Positions 27,803-37,122 of a stretch of 40,285 nt of DNA are shown here, one piece after another. The notes under the pieces are model-generated. The model had not been told where the DNA came from. It searched no databases and saw only the letters and a list, made by a program, of their open reading frames with translations. The DNA is taken from contig JABGVY010000058.1 of assembly GCA_018645845.1 (NCBI GenBank), positions 1-40,285 on the forward strand, written 5' to 3'. Numbering within the stretch: position 1 is the first letter of the stretch; each line of letters begins with the position of its first letter. Both the position numbers and the translations under genes were made by a program. The stretch comes from Gammaproteobacteria bacterium. Lineage in GTDB: Bacteria > Pseudomonadota > Gammaproteobacteria > Pseudomonadales > Azotimanducaceae.

Positions 27803-28938
27803 TGGGTCCACTCGAAGGCATCAAGGTTGTCGAATTTGCCGGGCTCGGTGCGGCTCCGATGTGCGGCATGATACTGGCGGATATGGGTGCTGAAGTTTTC
27901 CTCATTGATCGAAAATCCGAGAAAAGCGCTGAAGCCAGTATGCATATCAAAGACCGGGATATGCTGAATCGGGGCAAATACCAATTGGCTGCCGATCTAA
28001 AGCAATCGAAAGATTTGACGTTCGTTCTTGATCTGATCGCAAAATGTAACGTCGTTCTTGAGTCATTCAGGCCCGGTGTCATGGAACGACTCGGCCTAGG
28101 ACCCGATATCTGCCTTGAGAAAAATCCATCACTCGTTTTCGCCCGCATGTCCGGCTGGGGTCAGGATGGACCACTGGCGATGGCAGCTGGGCACGACCCG
28201 AACTATGTCGCATTAACAGGCGCGCTTTACCACACAGGTGGTGCTGATGGTGTGCCTCAATCACCTGCCACCCTGCTCGGCGATGCTGCCGGTGGTGCAG
28301 GTATGACGGCGATGGGCATCTGCGCAGCGTTAATACCTGCGATCCAGAAAGGTACCGGACAGGTTATTGATGCGGCCATCGGTGAAGGCACCAGCTACCT
28401 GACAACACTTGCCCGAAGCCTTTATTACGTGGGCCAGATGACCAATGATCGAGGCAACAGCTGGATGGAAGGCGCCGCGGCCTGGGGCCGAGCCTATCGC
28501 TGCAGCGACGATAAGTTCATCACGCTTCTGCCTGTTGAAGGCAGGTTCTACAAAACTTTCCTGGAACTAATGAACCTGAACCAGGACCCCCTCTTCTCAG
28601 TGAGTCATCAATACGATGCCAGCCAATGGCCGGCTCAGATAGCTAAATTGGATTCAGTTTTTGCAACCAGATCACGTCAGCAGTGGTGTGACTTACTCGA
28701 GGGCACCGATGCCTGCTTTGCACCTGTTCTGAGTTATGACGAAGCACCTCAGCACCCTCACAACCAGGCAAGAAACAATTTTGTCCAGGCTGGAGAAGAC
28801 TGGTATCCCGTACCCGCACCAAAGTTCGGCGTTACTCAACCAGAACCAGATTGGGATTGCGATGCAACAGCAAACGCTCGTGAGGCACTCGATCGACTGG
28901 GTTTTGATGATTGCGCAGTCAATACCGTTGTAGATTAA
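27802..28938 (+). CDS. CaiB/BaiF family (class III) CoA-transferase
   Basis: 378 aa; 'MGPLEGIKVVEFAGLGAAPMCGMILADMGAEVFLIDR', 'VVLESFRPGVMERLGLG', 'ARMSGWGQDGP..MAAGHDPNYVALTG'; TAATG overlap with the upstream gene. Confidence 0.95.
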   Translation: MGPLEGIKVVEFAGLGAAPMCGMILADMGAEVFLIDRKSEKSAEASMHIKDRDMLNRGKYQLAADLKQSKDLTFVLDLIAKCNVVLESFRPGVMERLGLGPDICLEKNPSLVFARMSGWGQDGPLAMAAGHDPNYVALTGALYHTGGADGVPQSPATLLGDAAGGAGMTAMGICAALIPAIQKGTGQVIDAAIGEGTSYLTTLARSLYYVGQMTNDRGNSWMEGAAAWGRAYRCSDDKFITLLPVEGRFYKTFLELMNLNQDPLFSVSHQYDASQWPAQIAKLDSVFATRSRQQWCDLLEGTDACFAPVLSYDEAPQHPHNQARNNFVQAGEDWYPVPAPKFGVTQPEPDWDCDATANAREALDRLGFDDCAVNTVVD

Positions 28939-28947
28939 GGCAAATTT

Positions 28948-30093
28948 ATGGATTTCTCCCTGACTGAAGAACAACAGATGATCGTCGATACGTTCTCCAA
29001 ATACGCCGAGAACGAGATCAAGCCATTAGCCGAAAAATATAGAGACGAGCTGATCCCCAAAGATATTGCACTCAGTATTCAGAAGGATCTTCTGCAGTTC
29101 GGTGTGGGTGTTGGCGTTGCCGCTGAAGAGTTTGGTGGTATGGGGCTGGATACGAAAACCATGGGTCTTCTGCAGTTCGAGCTGGCAAAAGTATCACCCG
29201 ATATAGCCATCACCTCCCTTATTCAAATGACAGTCAGCAAACTCTTCTCCTGCGTGCCGGAACATCTGCGAGCCGACTACATCGATCCTGTCCTCGCTGC
29301 AGAGAAGATTGGCTGCGTCGCGATGTCCGAAGCTGGCGCCGGTTCACAAGTTACCGCTGTCAGTTGCCGAGCGAGAGAAGATGGCGATGACTATGTCATT
29401 AACGGAGAAAAGCTCTGGATTTCGAGCGGCGACTACTCGGACTTTATATTTCTGCTGGCGCGATTTAACGACGACCCAGTCGGCGGCCTTGGCCTCATCC
29501 TGGTGGATCGATCCCACGGCTATGAGACAACCAATATCAAGAAGATGGGTCTCAACAGCCAGTCGACGGCACAGGTCTTTTTTGATGACGTCCGGGTGCC
29601 CAAAACCAATTTGATGCTAGCACCGGGAAAGGCCATGAAACGTCTGCTGATCCTGCTCGCAAGTTCGAGGCCGATCGTCGGTCTTATGTCTCTTGGTATC
29701 GCAGAAGCCGCCTTAAACGAAGCCGTGAAATACTCATTGCAGCGACACCAGTTCGACAAGCCCATTGCCGGTCATCAGTTAATCTCGGCAAAACTCGGAG
29801 AGATGGCGACCAAGCTTGATGCGGGTAAGCTCATGGCATTCAGGGCACTGGACACCATTGACCGGGGGCAACGATCAGACGTTGAATCCGCTATGGCAAA
29901 ATGGTTTGCGACAGAACTCGCCTGCGAGATAGTCAACGATGCAGTCCAGATCCATGGCGCTAATGGCATCACAAAAGAATTTCCCGTCGAGTACATGTAT
30001 CGCTCCGTCAGGATCTTTCCCTTCACAGAAGGTACTACTGAAATTCAGAAACTGTCCGTCGGCCGATCACTCACCGGCGTAGATACCTTTTAG
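28948..30093 (+). CDS. Acyl-CoA dehydrogenase (copy 1)
   Basis: 381 aa; 'MSEAGAGSQVTAVSCRAREDGDDYVINGEKLWISSG', 'QFDKPIAGHQLI', 'QIHGANGITKEFPVEYMYRSVRIFPFTEGTTEIQ'. Confidence 0.95.
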   Translation: MDFSLTEEQQMIVDTFSKYAENEIKPLAEKYRDELIPKDIALSIQKDLLQFGVGVGVAAEEFGGMGLDTKTMGLLQFELAKVSPDIAITSLIQMTVSKLFSCVPEHLRADYIDPVLAAEKIGCVAMSEAGAGSQVTAVSCRAREDGDDYVINGEKLWISSGDYSDFIFLLARFNDDPVGGLGLILVDRSHGYETTNIKKMGLNSQSTAQVFFDDVRVPKTNLMLAPGKAMKRLLILLASSRPIVGLMSLGIAEAALNEAVKYSLQRHQFDKPIAGHQLISAKLGEMATKLDAGKLMAFRALDTIDRGQRSDVESAMAKWFATELACEIVNDAVQIHGANGITKEFPVEYMYRSVRIFPFTEGTTEIQKLSVGRSLTGVDTF

Positions 30094-30102
30094 GAGAAGA
30101 CC

Positions 30103-31278
30103 ATGGATTTCAGCCTGACAGAAGACCAACAAATGATGGTGAACACTGCCGAGCAGATTGCTGAAAAGTTCGGCCCTGAATACTGGCGGGAGAAAGATGA
30201 AGCCGAAGAATATCCCGCTGACTTTCTCGAAGAGATCGGCAACCAGGGTTTTTTTGGTTTACCTGCACCTGAACAGTTCGGTGGACTCAATCTGGGGCTA
30301 ACAGAAGTTGCTGTAGTTATGGAAGCCCTCTGCCGCGGCGGCGGTGGTGGTGGCCCTGCTCTTGGTTACCTCTTCGGACTCCTCGGCAACCTGTCAATTC
30401 AGCATCACGGTAACGAACAACAAAAGGCGCACTACCTGCCAGACATGGCGGCGGGAAAGAAGATGTGCGCCTTCGCTTTGTCAGAACCCGACGCGGGCAC
30501 AAACTCACTTAACATCAAAACTTTTGCTCGAAAAGAAGGTTCGAACTATATCATCAATGGCGGCAAATGGTTTATTACCAATATTCAAAACTGCCATGCA
30601 CTGCTTCTGGTTGCCCGAACAGAGAAGCCAGGTGAGTCTAAAAGCCGGGCTGGCGGTATTTCACTTTTCCTTATCGACCTGCCCCAGGAAGCGATCACCT
30701 ATACGCCAATCCCGAAACACGGCTTCAACTACTACAAATCAAATCAGGTGTTCATAGACGACCTGAGTGTGGACGAGAGTTGCTTACTCGGCCAGGAAGG
30801 CAAGGGTTTTCAAAGTCTCATGGGGACTTTGAATCCGGAACGCATACTTGTCGCCGCAGGTGCCATCGGTACTGCCCGACTCGCCCTTTCCCATGCCGTC
30901 GAATACGCCAAGAATCGAAACGTTTTCAACGCAGCTATCGGCACCCACCAAGGTATTCAGCATCCACTCGCTGCCGCGCATGCAAAACTGGAAGCCGCAT
31001 GGCTTTCGGTACTGAACGCGGCCAGCCTGAACGACAAGGAACCCGGTAGCAAAGTCTCTGGAGACGCAGCCAATATGGCCAAGTATGTCGCTGTCGAAGC
31101 TGCCATCGAGGCTGGGTACCACGCCATGCAGACTTTTGGCGGTTCAGGATTCGCCAGAGAATTTCATCAGGAGCGCTGGTGGCGAGAACTTCAGCTATTC
31201 AGACTCGCGCCCCTGACACAGCAGATGACCCTGAACTATATTGGCGAGCACGTCCTCGGTTTGCCAAAGTCTTACTGA
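30103..31278 (+). CDS. Acyl-CoA dehydrogenase (copy 2)
   Basis: 391 aa; 'FALSEPDAGTNSLNIKTFARKEGSNYIINGGKWFITNI', 'MQTFGGSGFAREFHQERWWRELQLFRLAPLTQQM'. Confidence 0.94.
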   Translation: MDFSLTEDQQMMVNTAEQIAEKFGPEYWREKDEAEEYPADFLEEIGNQGFFGLPAPEQFGGLNLGLTEVAVVMEALCRGGGGGGPALGYLFGLLGNLSIQHHGNEQQKAHYLPDMAAGKKMCAFALSEPDAGTNSLNIKTFARKEGSNYIINGGKWFITNIQNCHALLLVARTEKPGESKSRAGGISLFLIDLPQEAITYTPIPKHGFNYYKSNQVFIDDLSVDESCLLGQEGKGFQSLMGTLNPERILVAAGAIGTARLALSHAVEYAKNRNVFNAAIGTHQGIQHPLAAAHAKLEAAWLSVLNAASLNDKEPGSKVSGDAANMAKYVAVEAAIEAGYHAMQTFGGSGFAREFHQERWWRELQLFRLAPLTQQMTLNYIGEHVLGLPKSY

Positions 31279-31310
31279 ATCAAAACAAACACTAGAAAAA
31301 GGAAACATAC

Positions 31311-32105
31311 ATGAATTTCGATGATTACGAGACGATCCTATTTGAACGCAACGACAAAGTCCTGACTGTCACCCTTGATGGTGTCGGCCCTTTTAACGGT
31401 GTCAACGAGCAGATGCACATCGAGCTGGGTCGAGTCTTCCACGATCTGAACAATGACCTCGACAGTGACGTCATCATTCTCACCGGCAAGGGCAAGGCTT
31501 TTTGCGCGGGTGCAGATATGCGCTTTTTCGAAGAAATGGTTGAGGACCCAAAAAAGTTTCGCAACATTCTGCCAGATGCAAAGCGAATCATTAACGGCAT
31601 TCTGGAATTAGAAAAGCCGCTGGTCTGTCGAATGAACGGTGCCGCCGCTGGTTTCGGCGCATCTATTGCGCTTATGTCCGATATCATCATCGCAGATGAG
31701 CGAGCAAAAATCGGCGACCCTCATGTCAAGGCTGGACTCGTTGCAGGTGATGGCGGCGCGATCATTTGGCCGCAACTGATCGGCTATGCCAGAGCCAAGG
31801 AGTATTTACTGACAGGTAAGTTACTTTCTGCAACCGACGCTGCAACCATGGGGCTCATCAACTACGCTGTGCCGGCAGAACAACTGGATGAGAAAGTGAA
31901 CGAGATCGTCCAGGAACTCTTGTTTAGCCCACGCTGGGCGGTTCGCTATACAAAGACAGTCATGAATCTGCCGTTGCGTGAACTTGCAACCAAGATCACT
32001 GATGCTGCAGTCGCCTACGAAATGTATACGAATCTCATGGTTGATCGCAAGGAATCAGTCGCCGCGTTTCAGGAGAAGCGGGCGCCGAATCTTACGGGAG
32101 AATAA
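31311..32105 (+). CDS. Enoyl-CoA hydratase/isomerase family protein
   Basis: 264 aa; 'VIILTGKGKAFCAGADMRFFEEM', 'KPLVCRMNGAAAGFGASIALMSDIIIADERAKIGDPHVKAGLVAGDGG'. Confidence 0.95.
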   Translation: MNFDDYETILFERNDKVLTVTLDGVGPFNGVNEQMHIELGRVFHDLNNDLDSDVIILTGKGKAFCAGADMRFFEEMVEDPKKFRNILPDAKRIINGILELEKPLVCRMNGAAAGFGASIALMSDIIIADERAKIGDPHVKAGLVAGDGGAIIWPQLIGYARAKEYLLTGKLLSATDAATMGLINYAVPAEQLDEKVNEIVQELLFSPRWAVRYTKTVMNLPLRELATKITDAAVAYEMYTNLMVDRKESVAAFQEKRAPNLTGE

Positions 32106-33207
32106 CCTGCTCATGGAGCATGTGCAGGCCTTCGACATTCAGAATCTGAAGATCGAGTTCTACTGACCCCGATTCCAACCAGCGCAGATCCAGCATGCCG
32201 AAATGGCGCTCTATCACAGGACCTGCTGTTCTGAAACGGTTGGACTCCTCTGCATAAGCTTCATTGGTATGGGTCAAGCCTGACGACGTTAACTCCCATA
32301 TGGCCGTTCCCTCGTCAAACACCTTCGCTGACAACTCACCGAAATGAACATTGCCTGAGACAAGAATGGTGCGCCCACCACCCTTCGTTCGAATCAACTG
32401 GAGCAAACTATCCCTCTCAACGGGATAGTTACCCCATTCATCCATACCCTTTTCATTCGGGATGACCTGGGTACTCGAAGCGATGATTCTAAGATCCGCT
32501 GTTTCGTCGAACCTGTCTTCCAACCATCTCCACTGGGCTTTTCCAAGCAACGTACCCCGCCTGTCTTGCACGAACTTCCCAAGGCTACCGGCAGCTTCAG
32601 CCCCAGCCTCTGCAAGCCAACCTTCGGCAAGCACTGGAGTAGATTTAAAACTACGGGTATCAAGCATCACAATTTGTACGCGTCGACTTTCTGGTCCAAT
32701 AACCATTGATCGATAAATACCCGGTCGAGACCAGACGATGGAATCGAGCGGTTCGTTAAAAAACTTCAGAAAAAGCGCTTTCGACCGACTGCCCAATTCA
32801 AAATCAGCACCAAGCTCATAGTGACCATAGTCGTGGTTATCCCAGATAGCCAGAATCGGAATATTCTTTTGTAGACTCTGCCAGTGTTTATTCGTGCCAA
32901 GGATCTGCCAATCCCTCGCCAAGGTCGCGCTCGTTGCTTCAAACCTCTTTCCGGTCGCAACGTCGTAATCGCCATAGATGGCATCCCCCAATGACAGATA
33001 GATGTCTGGCCTGGCTGATTGAATTGTCTTGAAAACTGACAGGTCCAGGCTCTGAATGGCACATGAGCCAAAAGCGATGCGCGAGAGTGACTTATCAACA
33101 TCGATGCCCGCTGCATTGGTCGAGAGACTGAACAGCAGCCAACATGCAACAGCAGCTCGCTTAACCGCCAAAGCACGGCAGTCTTTGAGATTTTCTGCGT
33201 CATACAC
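32092..33207 (-). CDS. Secreted alkaline phosphatase D (PhoD)-like phosphodiesterase
   Basis: 371 aa; 'IAFGSCAIQS', 'DIYLSLGDAIYGDYD', 'ILAIWDNHDYGHYELGADF', 'TILVSGNVHFGELS'. Confidence 0.88.
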   Translation of the reverse strand: MYDAENLKDCRALAVKRAAVACWLLFSLSTNAAGIDVDKSLSRIAFGSCAIQSLDLSVFKTIQSARPDIYLSLGDAIYGDYDVATGKRFEATSATLARDWQILGTNKHWQSLQKNIPILAIWDNHDYGHYELGADFELGSRSKALFLKFFNEPLDSIVWSRPGIYRSMVIGPESRRVQIVMLDTRSFKSTPVLAEGWLAEAGAEAAGSLGKFVQDRRGTLLGKAQWRWLEDRFDETADLRIIASSTQVIPNEKGMDEWGNYPVERDSLLQLIRTKGGGRTILVSGNVHFGELSAKVFDEGTAIWELTSSGLTHTNEAYAEESNRFRTAGPVIERHFGMLDLRWLESGSVELDLQILNVEGLHMLHEQVILP

Positions 33208-33322
33208 TGAAACCGCGCCAGTCAGCTAGGCATGGTCTGCAGACAGTTGTTTGCCCACATACCAGCTCGCGCGCCGCAGCTACCAGCTGCTGATAAAGCG
33301 CAAAAGAAAATCAACTCCACCA

Positions 33323-34432
33323 TCAGTTTTGTTCCTGCTTAGAGTCGACTTTTGAATAGACAAGATAAGCGCCATGGGTAATCAGAGGGATGATAAACAC
33401 CACGATGAATCCGCCGAACATCACCGTATATCCTCGCAGGATCAGCGCCGTGATCCCCATGGTGCCGAACGCTGTGCAAACCAGAAACACGCCTCCGGCA
33501 AGACCACTGTGGCCGAGTGCGGGCATAGGTTGGCCCCTGCGCGCCTGGTACCAGTTATCTACTCGCTCAATTAAACCCTGCAGGACACCTACCCCGGTCT
33601 GAGCAACCAGCACAAACATGACGAGCACATAGAAGTTCAACATCATGGGTGAGCTGAGATTCTCGAGCATCCAATACGCGGGAATTTCTTCCTCAACAAT
33701 CGCCGGGAAGTTCGCCATAAAAGCCAGATGAAATATCAGTGCAGGTATTGCAGCAATAGTTGCCGCAGCCAGTGCCGCCGTCCAGACTTCCGCTCGGGTT
33801 CGTAACCCCATCGCACAGTAGAGCAATAGCGGCAGATAACCACTACCACCGATTGCATACATCAATCCTGTTGAAAGACCGCTCCACTCATGGGGATGTT
33901 CACGAAAGGAGGCAGCAATCGCCGCCGTTTCTGATTGGAAAATTTGCCAAATAAGTACCGCAAGCACCACGAATAGCGCAACTACCGAAAGCATCATCGA
34001 CTTCGCAACGATTTCTCTACCGAAGTAGGTTAGGAGGACAACCAGAATGAAGATCGCCGCTGTTCCAAGCCGTGCATCAAAATCAAACTTATCCCCAACA
34101 ATCGTACCCCCCACCGTCGCCGTGATAGACAGGGCAATCACCAAGCCGACGATGATAACGATCTCGTAGGCAAACCAGCCTTTCTTCAACAACACTTTAA
34201 AGAAGCTAACGTAGTCATAAACCTTGTAAAGTCGAGTCAGCTCAAAACTAAGCCCAAGAACCACAACATGGGTAGTAATCAGCACCAGCAACGCGACCAG
34301 ACCGCCTGACGGACCGTTGCTGCTGACAAACTCCATCACCTCTCGACCTGAACCGTAAGACGCACCGAACAGAACAGACAAAAAAACTGCCGTCGGCATA
34401 AGGATGACGCGGTAAAGAAAACTTTCCTGCAT
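33323..34432 (-). CDS. YkvI-like membrane protein (second copy)
   Basis: 369 aa hydrophobic; 'FLSVLFGASYGSGREVMEFVSSNGPSGG' matches the same N-terminal pattern as 5398..6480. Confidence 0.72.
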   Translation of the reverse strand: MQESFLYRVILMPTAVFLSVLFGASYGSGREVMEFVSSNGPSGGLVALLVLITTHVVVLGLSFELTRLYKVYDYVSFFKVLLKKGWFAYEIVIIVGLVIALSITATVGGTIVGDKFDFDARLGTAAIFILVVLLTYFGREIVAKSMMLSVVALFVVLAVLIWQIFQSETAAIAASFREHPHEWSGLSTGLMYAIGGSGYLPLLLYCAMGLRTRAEVWTAALAAATIAAIPALIFHLAFMANFPAIVEEEIPAYWMLENLSSPMMLNFYVLVMFVLVAQTGVGVLQGLIERVDNWYQARRGQPMPALGHSGLAGGVFLVCTAFGTMGITALILRGYTVMFGGFIVVFIIPLITHGAYLVYSKVDSKQEQN

Positions 34433-34479
34433 AAGATGCTCTCTTCTTTCTGTTTTTCTTATTTTTCGTCACAAGCTTA

Positions 34480-34500
34480 GTGCCACAACCTGATTGGCAC
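34480..34500. promoter_or_regulatory. Candidate operator: inverted repeat GTGCCA-N9-TGGCAC in a divergent promoter region
   Basis: gtgcca caacctgat tggcac, between the divergent starts at 34432(-) and 34625(+). Confidence 0.4.
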
Positions 34501-34624
34501 TTATCAATATAGGCAAATGAGTGACCAGGCTGACGAATCGCTAACCGTATGACTGCCTTAATTGACCAAAGATTGCGTTCTGTATTCGTTACTATAGAAC
34601 CATCAACATCAGGAAAAAGCACCC

Positions 34625-35752
34625 ATGTACTCTGAACTCTGCGAAAAACTCGGCATTGATGTGCCAATCTTTGCTTTTTCTCACTGCCGTGACGTAGTCG
34701 TCGAAGTTTCGAAAGCAGGCGGACTTGGCGTTCTAGGTGCCGGTTGGTTCTCTGCCGAGCAATTTAGCCAGGAACTTGACTGGATCGACACCCACATTGG
34801 CGACAAGCCATATGGCATTGATATCGTTGTACCGCAAAAATATGAAGGCATGGAAGAACCTGACGCTAAGACCCTGGAGGCACAGCTGATGCAGCAGGTG
34901 CCAGAAGAACATATCAATTTCGCGACAGCATTGCTGGAAAAGCACGGCGTTCCAGAACTGGACCAGGAACAGGCTAACCAGCCTAAGCTCGCTGGCTGGA
35001 CCTACGCCACTGCACTACCCCTCTTCGAGCAAAGCCTGAATCGGCCAAACTGTAAACTGCTCGCTAATGCGCTTGGCACGCCACCGGCGGATATCATCGA
35101 CAGAGCCCACGCAGACGGCATGCTAGTTGGCGCACTCTGCGGCAAGTTAAAGCAAGCGATTCAACATAAGGAAGCCGGGCTCGACTTTATTGTCGCGGTC
35201 GGCGGCGAAGGCGGCGGTCATGCAGGTGAAATTAGCAGTATTGTCCTCTGGCCACAGGCAATAGATGCCGTTGCGCCTCTACCGGTTCTTGCGGCTGGGG
35301 GTATCTCTTCAGGCAGACAAATGCTGGCAGCAATGGCAACGGGTGCTGCCGGGGTATGGATGGGTACACAGTGGCTCACCGTCGCTGAAGCCGAAACGCA
35401 ACCAGCGCAGAAAGACAGCTACCTGAAAGCTTCCAGCGAGGATACAGTACGTAGCCGCGCCTGGACCGGTAAACCTGCGAGACTGATTCGCAATCGATGG
35501 ACCGACGCCTGGGACGCGCCGGATACGCCCGACCCTCTTGGCATGCCACTTCAGGGCCTCGTTACACACGATGCTATGTTGCGAACTGAATTATATGCGG
35601 GGTCTGGAGATGCACAGGCCGTGGCGATGAACCCATGTGGTCAGGCAATTGGCATGATCAATGAAGTGGAAACTTGCCGTGATGTGATGTTTCGACTGCT
35701 AAGCGAATATGCCGACGCACTTGAAAAGGTAAATCAGGTTCCAGGGAGCTAA
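34625..35752 (+). CDS. Nitronate monooxygenase (2-nitropropane dioxygenase) family flavoprotein
   Basis: 375 aa; 'VEVSKAGGLGVLGAGWFS', 'DFIVAVGGEGGGHAGEISSIVLWPQAID', 'PVLAAGGISSGRQMLAAMATGAAGVWMGTQWL'. Confidence 0.92.
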   Translation: MYSELCEKLGIDVPIFAFSHCRDVVVEVSKAGGLGVLGAGWFSAEQFSQELDWIDTHIGDKPYGIDIVVPQKYEGMEEPDAKTLEAQLMQQVPEEHINFATALLEKHGVPELDQEQANQPKLAGWTYATALPLFEQSLNRPNCKLLANALGTPPADIIDRAHADGMLVGALCGKLKQAIQHKEAGLDFIVAVGGEGGGHAGEISSIVLWPQAIDAVAPLPVLAAGGISSGRQMLAAMATGAAGVWMGTQWLTVAEAETQPAQKDSYLKASSEDTVRSRAWTGKPARLIRNRWTDAWDAPDTPDPLGMPLQGLVTHDAMLRTELYAGSGDAQAVAMNPCGQAIGMINEVETCRDVMFRLLSEYADALEKVNQVPGS

Positions 35753-35774
35753 CAAATCTGGTTCGATATTGTGC

Positions 35775-37058
35775 TCAGCGGATTCTCAATGCTGCGTAGT
35801 CGGACAGATCAAACTCCGGGGGCACACCTGCAATCTCATCTGCAAGCGCTTTCCCAGACCCCGCTCCTTGAGTCCAACCGAGGCCCCCGTGACCTGTATT
35901 CAGATAGATATTACTGACTCTCGTCTTACCGATGTAAGGGATACCATCGGTGCTAAGTGGCCGAAAACCTCCCCACGGATCAATCGTTTTTCGATCAATC
36001 GTATCTACAAACGATGGGAATAGCTCTCGCACCAAACCGATGAGGTAGTCGACACGCGCCTCATTAATCCCGGTATTATGATGACCACAGAACTCCGCTG
36101 TACCGGCTAACCGCAACGTGTCACCCAGGGGGTTAACTCCGGCGTGTGTACCCATGTCGGCAATGATATGACGTGGTCGATTATTCCAGTTACCCATTGG
36201 GATCGATAGAGAATAACCTTTGGCCGGTGCAACTGGCACACGAACTCCAGCACAGCGCCCGAGCTGTCTGGACCAGGTACCAGCTGCAATGACGGCAGCA
36301 TCAGCGATTAGCTCTTCACCATCATCGAGACGCACTTTGACATGAGAGTTCCTGGAAGCGATTTGCGAGACGGATACTCCGAACCTGTATGCCATACCGC
36401 GCGCACGGGTCAGTTCACACAATTGTTCGCAATAAATTCTGGAATTTCCGCCATGGTCATCGGGAAACAGAACTGCTCCTGTCAACTCATCCGCCGCCTC
36501 AATAAGCGAGGGCTCGACCTGCAGCAACTCATCTCGATTGAGTAAAGACAGATTCGTCCCATGACCCAAAGTCAGATTTGCGATAGCGGCATAGTCATCC
36601 ATCGATGCCTGATCTCGGAAAATAATGAGGCTACCACTTTGACTCTGATCGTAAGACAAGGCTTCGGCCACGTTCAAATCATCTAAAACACTGCGCGTAT
36701 ATTGGGCAAGATTTCGATTTTTTATCAGGGAATCGAGAAAGGTTTTCTCGTTGGCGTTACTGAGAAAATCAAGCCCCCAACTCGCAAATCCCGGCAGGGA
36801 GCTTGTTGGCGCAGAGAAAGCAGATTGATCACCCTTACCCGTTAGGCTGTTCTTCCAGGCACTCAAAAACATCGAGAAAATACCTGGGGCATTCCAAGGG
36901 TCAGGCACACTCGATTGAAAATACCCGCCATTCCCATAGCTCGCGCCCCGGGCGGGTAACGCCTCCTTGTCAAGGACCGTCACCTCGACACCGTGTTTCT
37001 GCAGAAAATACGCGGTGGAGATTCCGAGAATTCCCGCGCCGATAACGATAATTTTCAT
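35775..37058 (-). CDS. D-amino-acid dehydrogenase (DadA-like) FAD-dependent oxidoreductase
   Basis: 427 aa; 'KIIVIGAGILGISTAYFLQKHGVEVTVLDKEALPARGASYGNGGYF', 'PWGGFRPLSTDGIPYIGKTRVSNIYLNTGHGGLGWTQGAGSGKALADEI'. Confidence 0.93.
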   Translation of the reverse strand: MKIIVIGAGILGISTAYFLQKHGVEVTVLDKEALPARGASYGNGGYFQSSVPDPWNAPGIFSMFLSAWKNSLTGKGDQSAFSAPTSSLPGFASWGLDFLSNANEKTFLDSLIKNRNLAQYTRSVLDDLNVAEALSYDQSQSGSLIIFRDQASMDDYAAIANLTLGHGTNLSLLNRDELLQVEPSLIEAADELTGAVLFPDDHGGNSRIYCEQLCELTRARGMAYRFGVSVSQIASRNSHVKVRLDDGEELIADAAVIAAGTWSRQLGRCAGVRVPVAPAKGYSLSIPMGNWNNRPRHIIADMGTHAGVNPLGDTLRLAGTAEFCGHHNTGINEARVDYLIGLVRELFPSFVDTIDRKTIDPWGGFRPLSTDGIPYIGKTRVSNIYLNTGHGGLGWTQGAGSGKALADEIAGVPPEFDLSDYAALRIR

Positions 37059-37122
37059 AGCTAAACCGAGAAGCCTATTTCAAGCAGCATATAACCACCT
37101 ACGTCGATGATCCATCAGGGAT

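Noticed and set aside
33276-33290. GCAGCT-ACC-AGCTGC hairpin between the PhoD-like and YkvI-like genes
   Set aside because: Three-nt loop and no following T tract; insufficient for a terminator or operator call.
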